Assembly (NCBI GenBank): GCA_002366645.1
Contig: DFBM01000032.1
Span: 1-5,172 of the forward strand
Source: Rhodobacterales bacterium UBA3080
GTDB taxonomy: Bacteria; Pseudomonadota; Alphaproteobacteria; Rhodobacterales; Rhodobacteraceae
Length of the DNA stretch: 5,172 nt
Direction of reading: 5' to 3'
Part shown: positions 5,116-5,172 of the stretch, piece by piece
Numbering within the stretch: the first letter of the stretch is position 1
Layout: each line of letters begins with the position of its first letter
Position numbers and translations under genes: made by a program
The notes under the pieces: generated by a model
What the model was told of the DNA's origin: nothing
What the model saw: the letters and a program-made list of their open reading frames with translations, nothing else
Databases searched by the model: none

Positions 5116-5172
5116 ATGAAGGTACTGGTGCCTGTCAAACGTGTGATCGACTATAACGTGAAAGTGCGCGTC
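5116..5172 (+). CDS. etfB: Electron transfer flavoprotein subunit beta, N-terminal fragment
   Basis: Only 19 codons are inside the window, reading MKVLVPVKRVIDYNVKVRV. This is the conserved amino end of EtfB (MKVLVxVKRVxDxNVKxRV), the AMP-binding beta subunit of the FAD-containing heterodimer that carries electrons from acyl-CoA and other dehydrogenases to ETF:ubiquinone oxidoreductase. The full protein is about 250 residues. etfA is expected downstream, outside the window. It is transcribed away from the spike module across a shared intergenic region. In related genomes, as I recall, the adenosyltransferase is commonly followed directly by etfB; here the spike pair lies between them. Confidence 0.9.
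   Translation, partial: MKVLVPVKRVIDYNVKVRV

Overview
The window looks like a chromosomal segment of an alphaproteobacterium, most likely a Rhodobacterales (Roseobacter-type) genome of moderate GC. The basis is the alphaproteobacterial form of ParC, the run of small conserved genes leading to etfB (short-chain dehydrogenase, twin-transmembrane HIG1-type protein, PduO-type cobalamin adenosyltransferase), and a two-gene module whose first member resembles the Rhodobacter capsulatus gene transfer agent (GTA) head-spike base protein. The taxon is inferred from gene content, not from a database search.

Layout: (1) 1-1173, minus strand, the N-terminal half of parC, running off the left edge. (2) 1174-1331, a divergent intergenic region. 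(3) 1332-2997, plus strand, a probable three-gene operon: SDR oxidoreductase, HIG1-like twin-transmembrane protein and PduO-type ATP:cob(I)alamin adenosyltransferase; the last two are 1 nt apart. (4) 2994-4746, minus strand, the accessory part of the window: a GTA/phage head-spike base-like protein (88 aa) followed 4 nt later by a 493-aa protein with an N-terminal lectin/LamG-like region and a C-terminal SGNH (GDSL) hydrolase. Its end is convergent with the adenosyltransferase, and both stop codons lie in one TTAA. (5) 4747-5115, a divergent regulatory region with a CtrA-like box, inverted repeats in the presumed spike leader and an 11-bp direct repeat. (6) 5116-5172, plus strand, the first 19 codons of etfB.

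The most interesting element is the spike module. In R. capsulatus, GTA head spikes (base plus fibre, encoded away from the main structural cluster) bind the recipient's capsule. Here the base gene is paired with a putative carbohydrate-binding esterase, which suggests a capsule- or polysaccharide-modifying spike. It sits between two housekeeping genes (adenosyltransferase and etfB) and has its own divergent promoter region with a possible CtrA site, fitting CtrA control of GTA genes. No other phage or GTA gene is visible here, so the GTA assignment rests on family resemblance.
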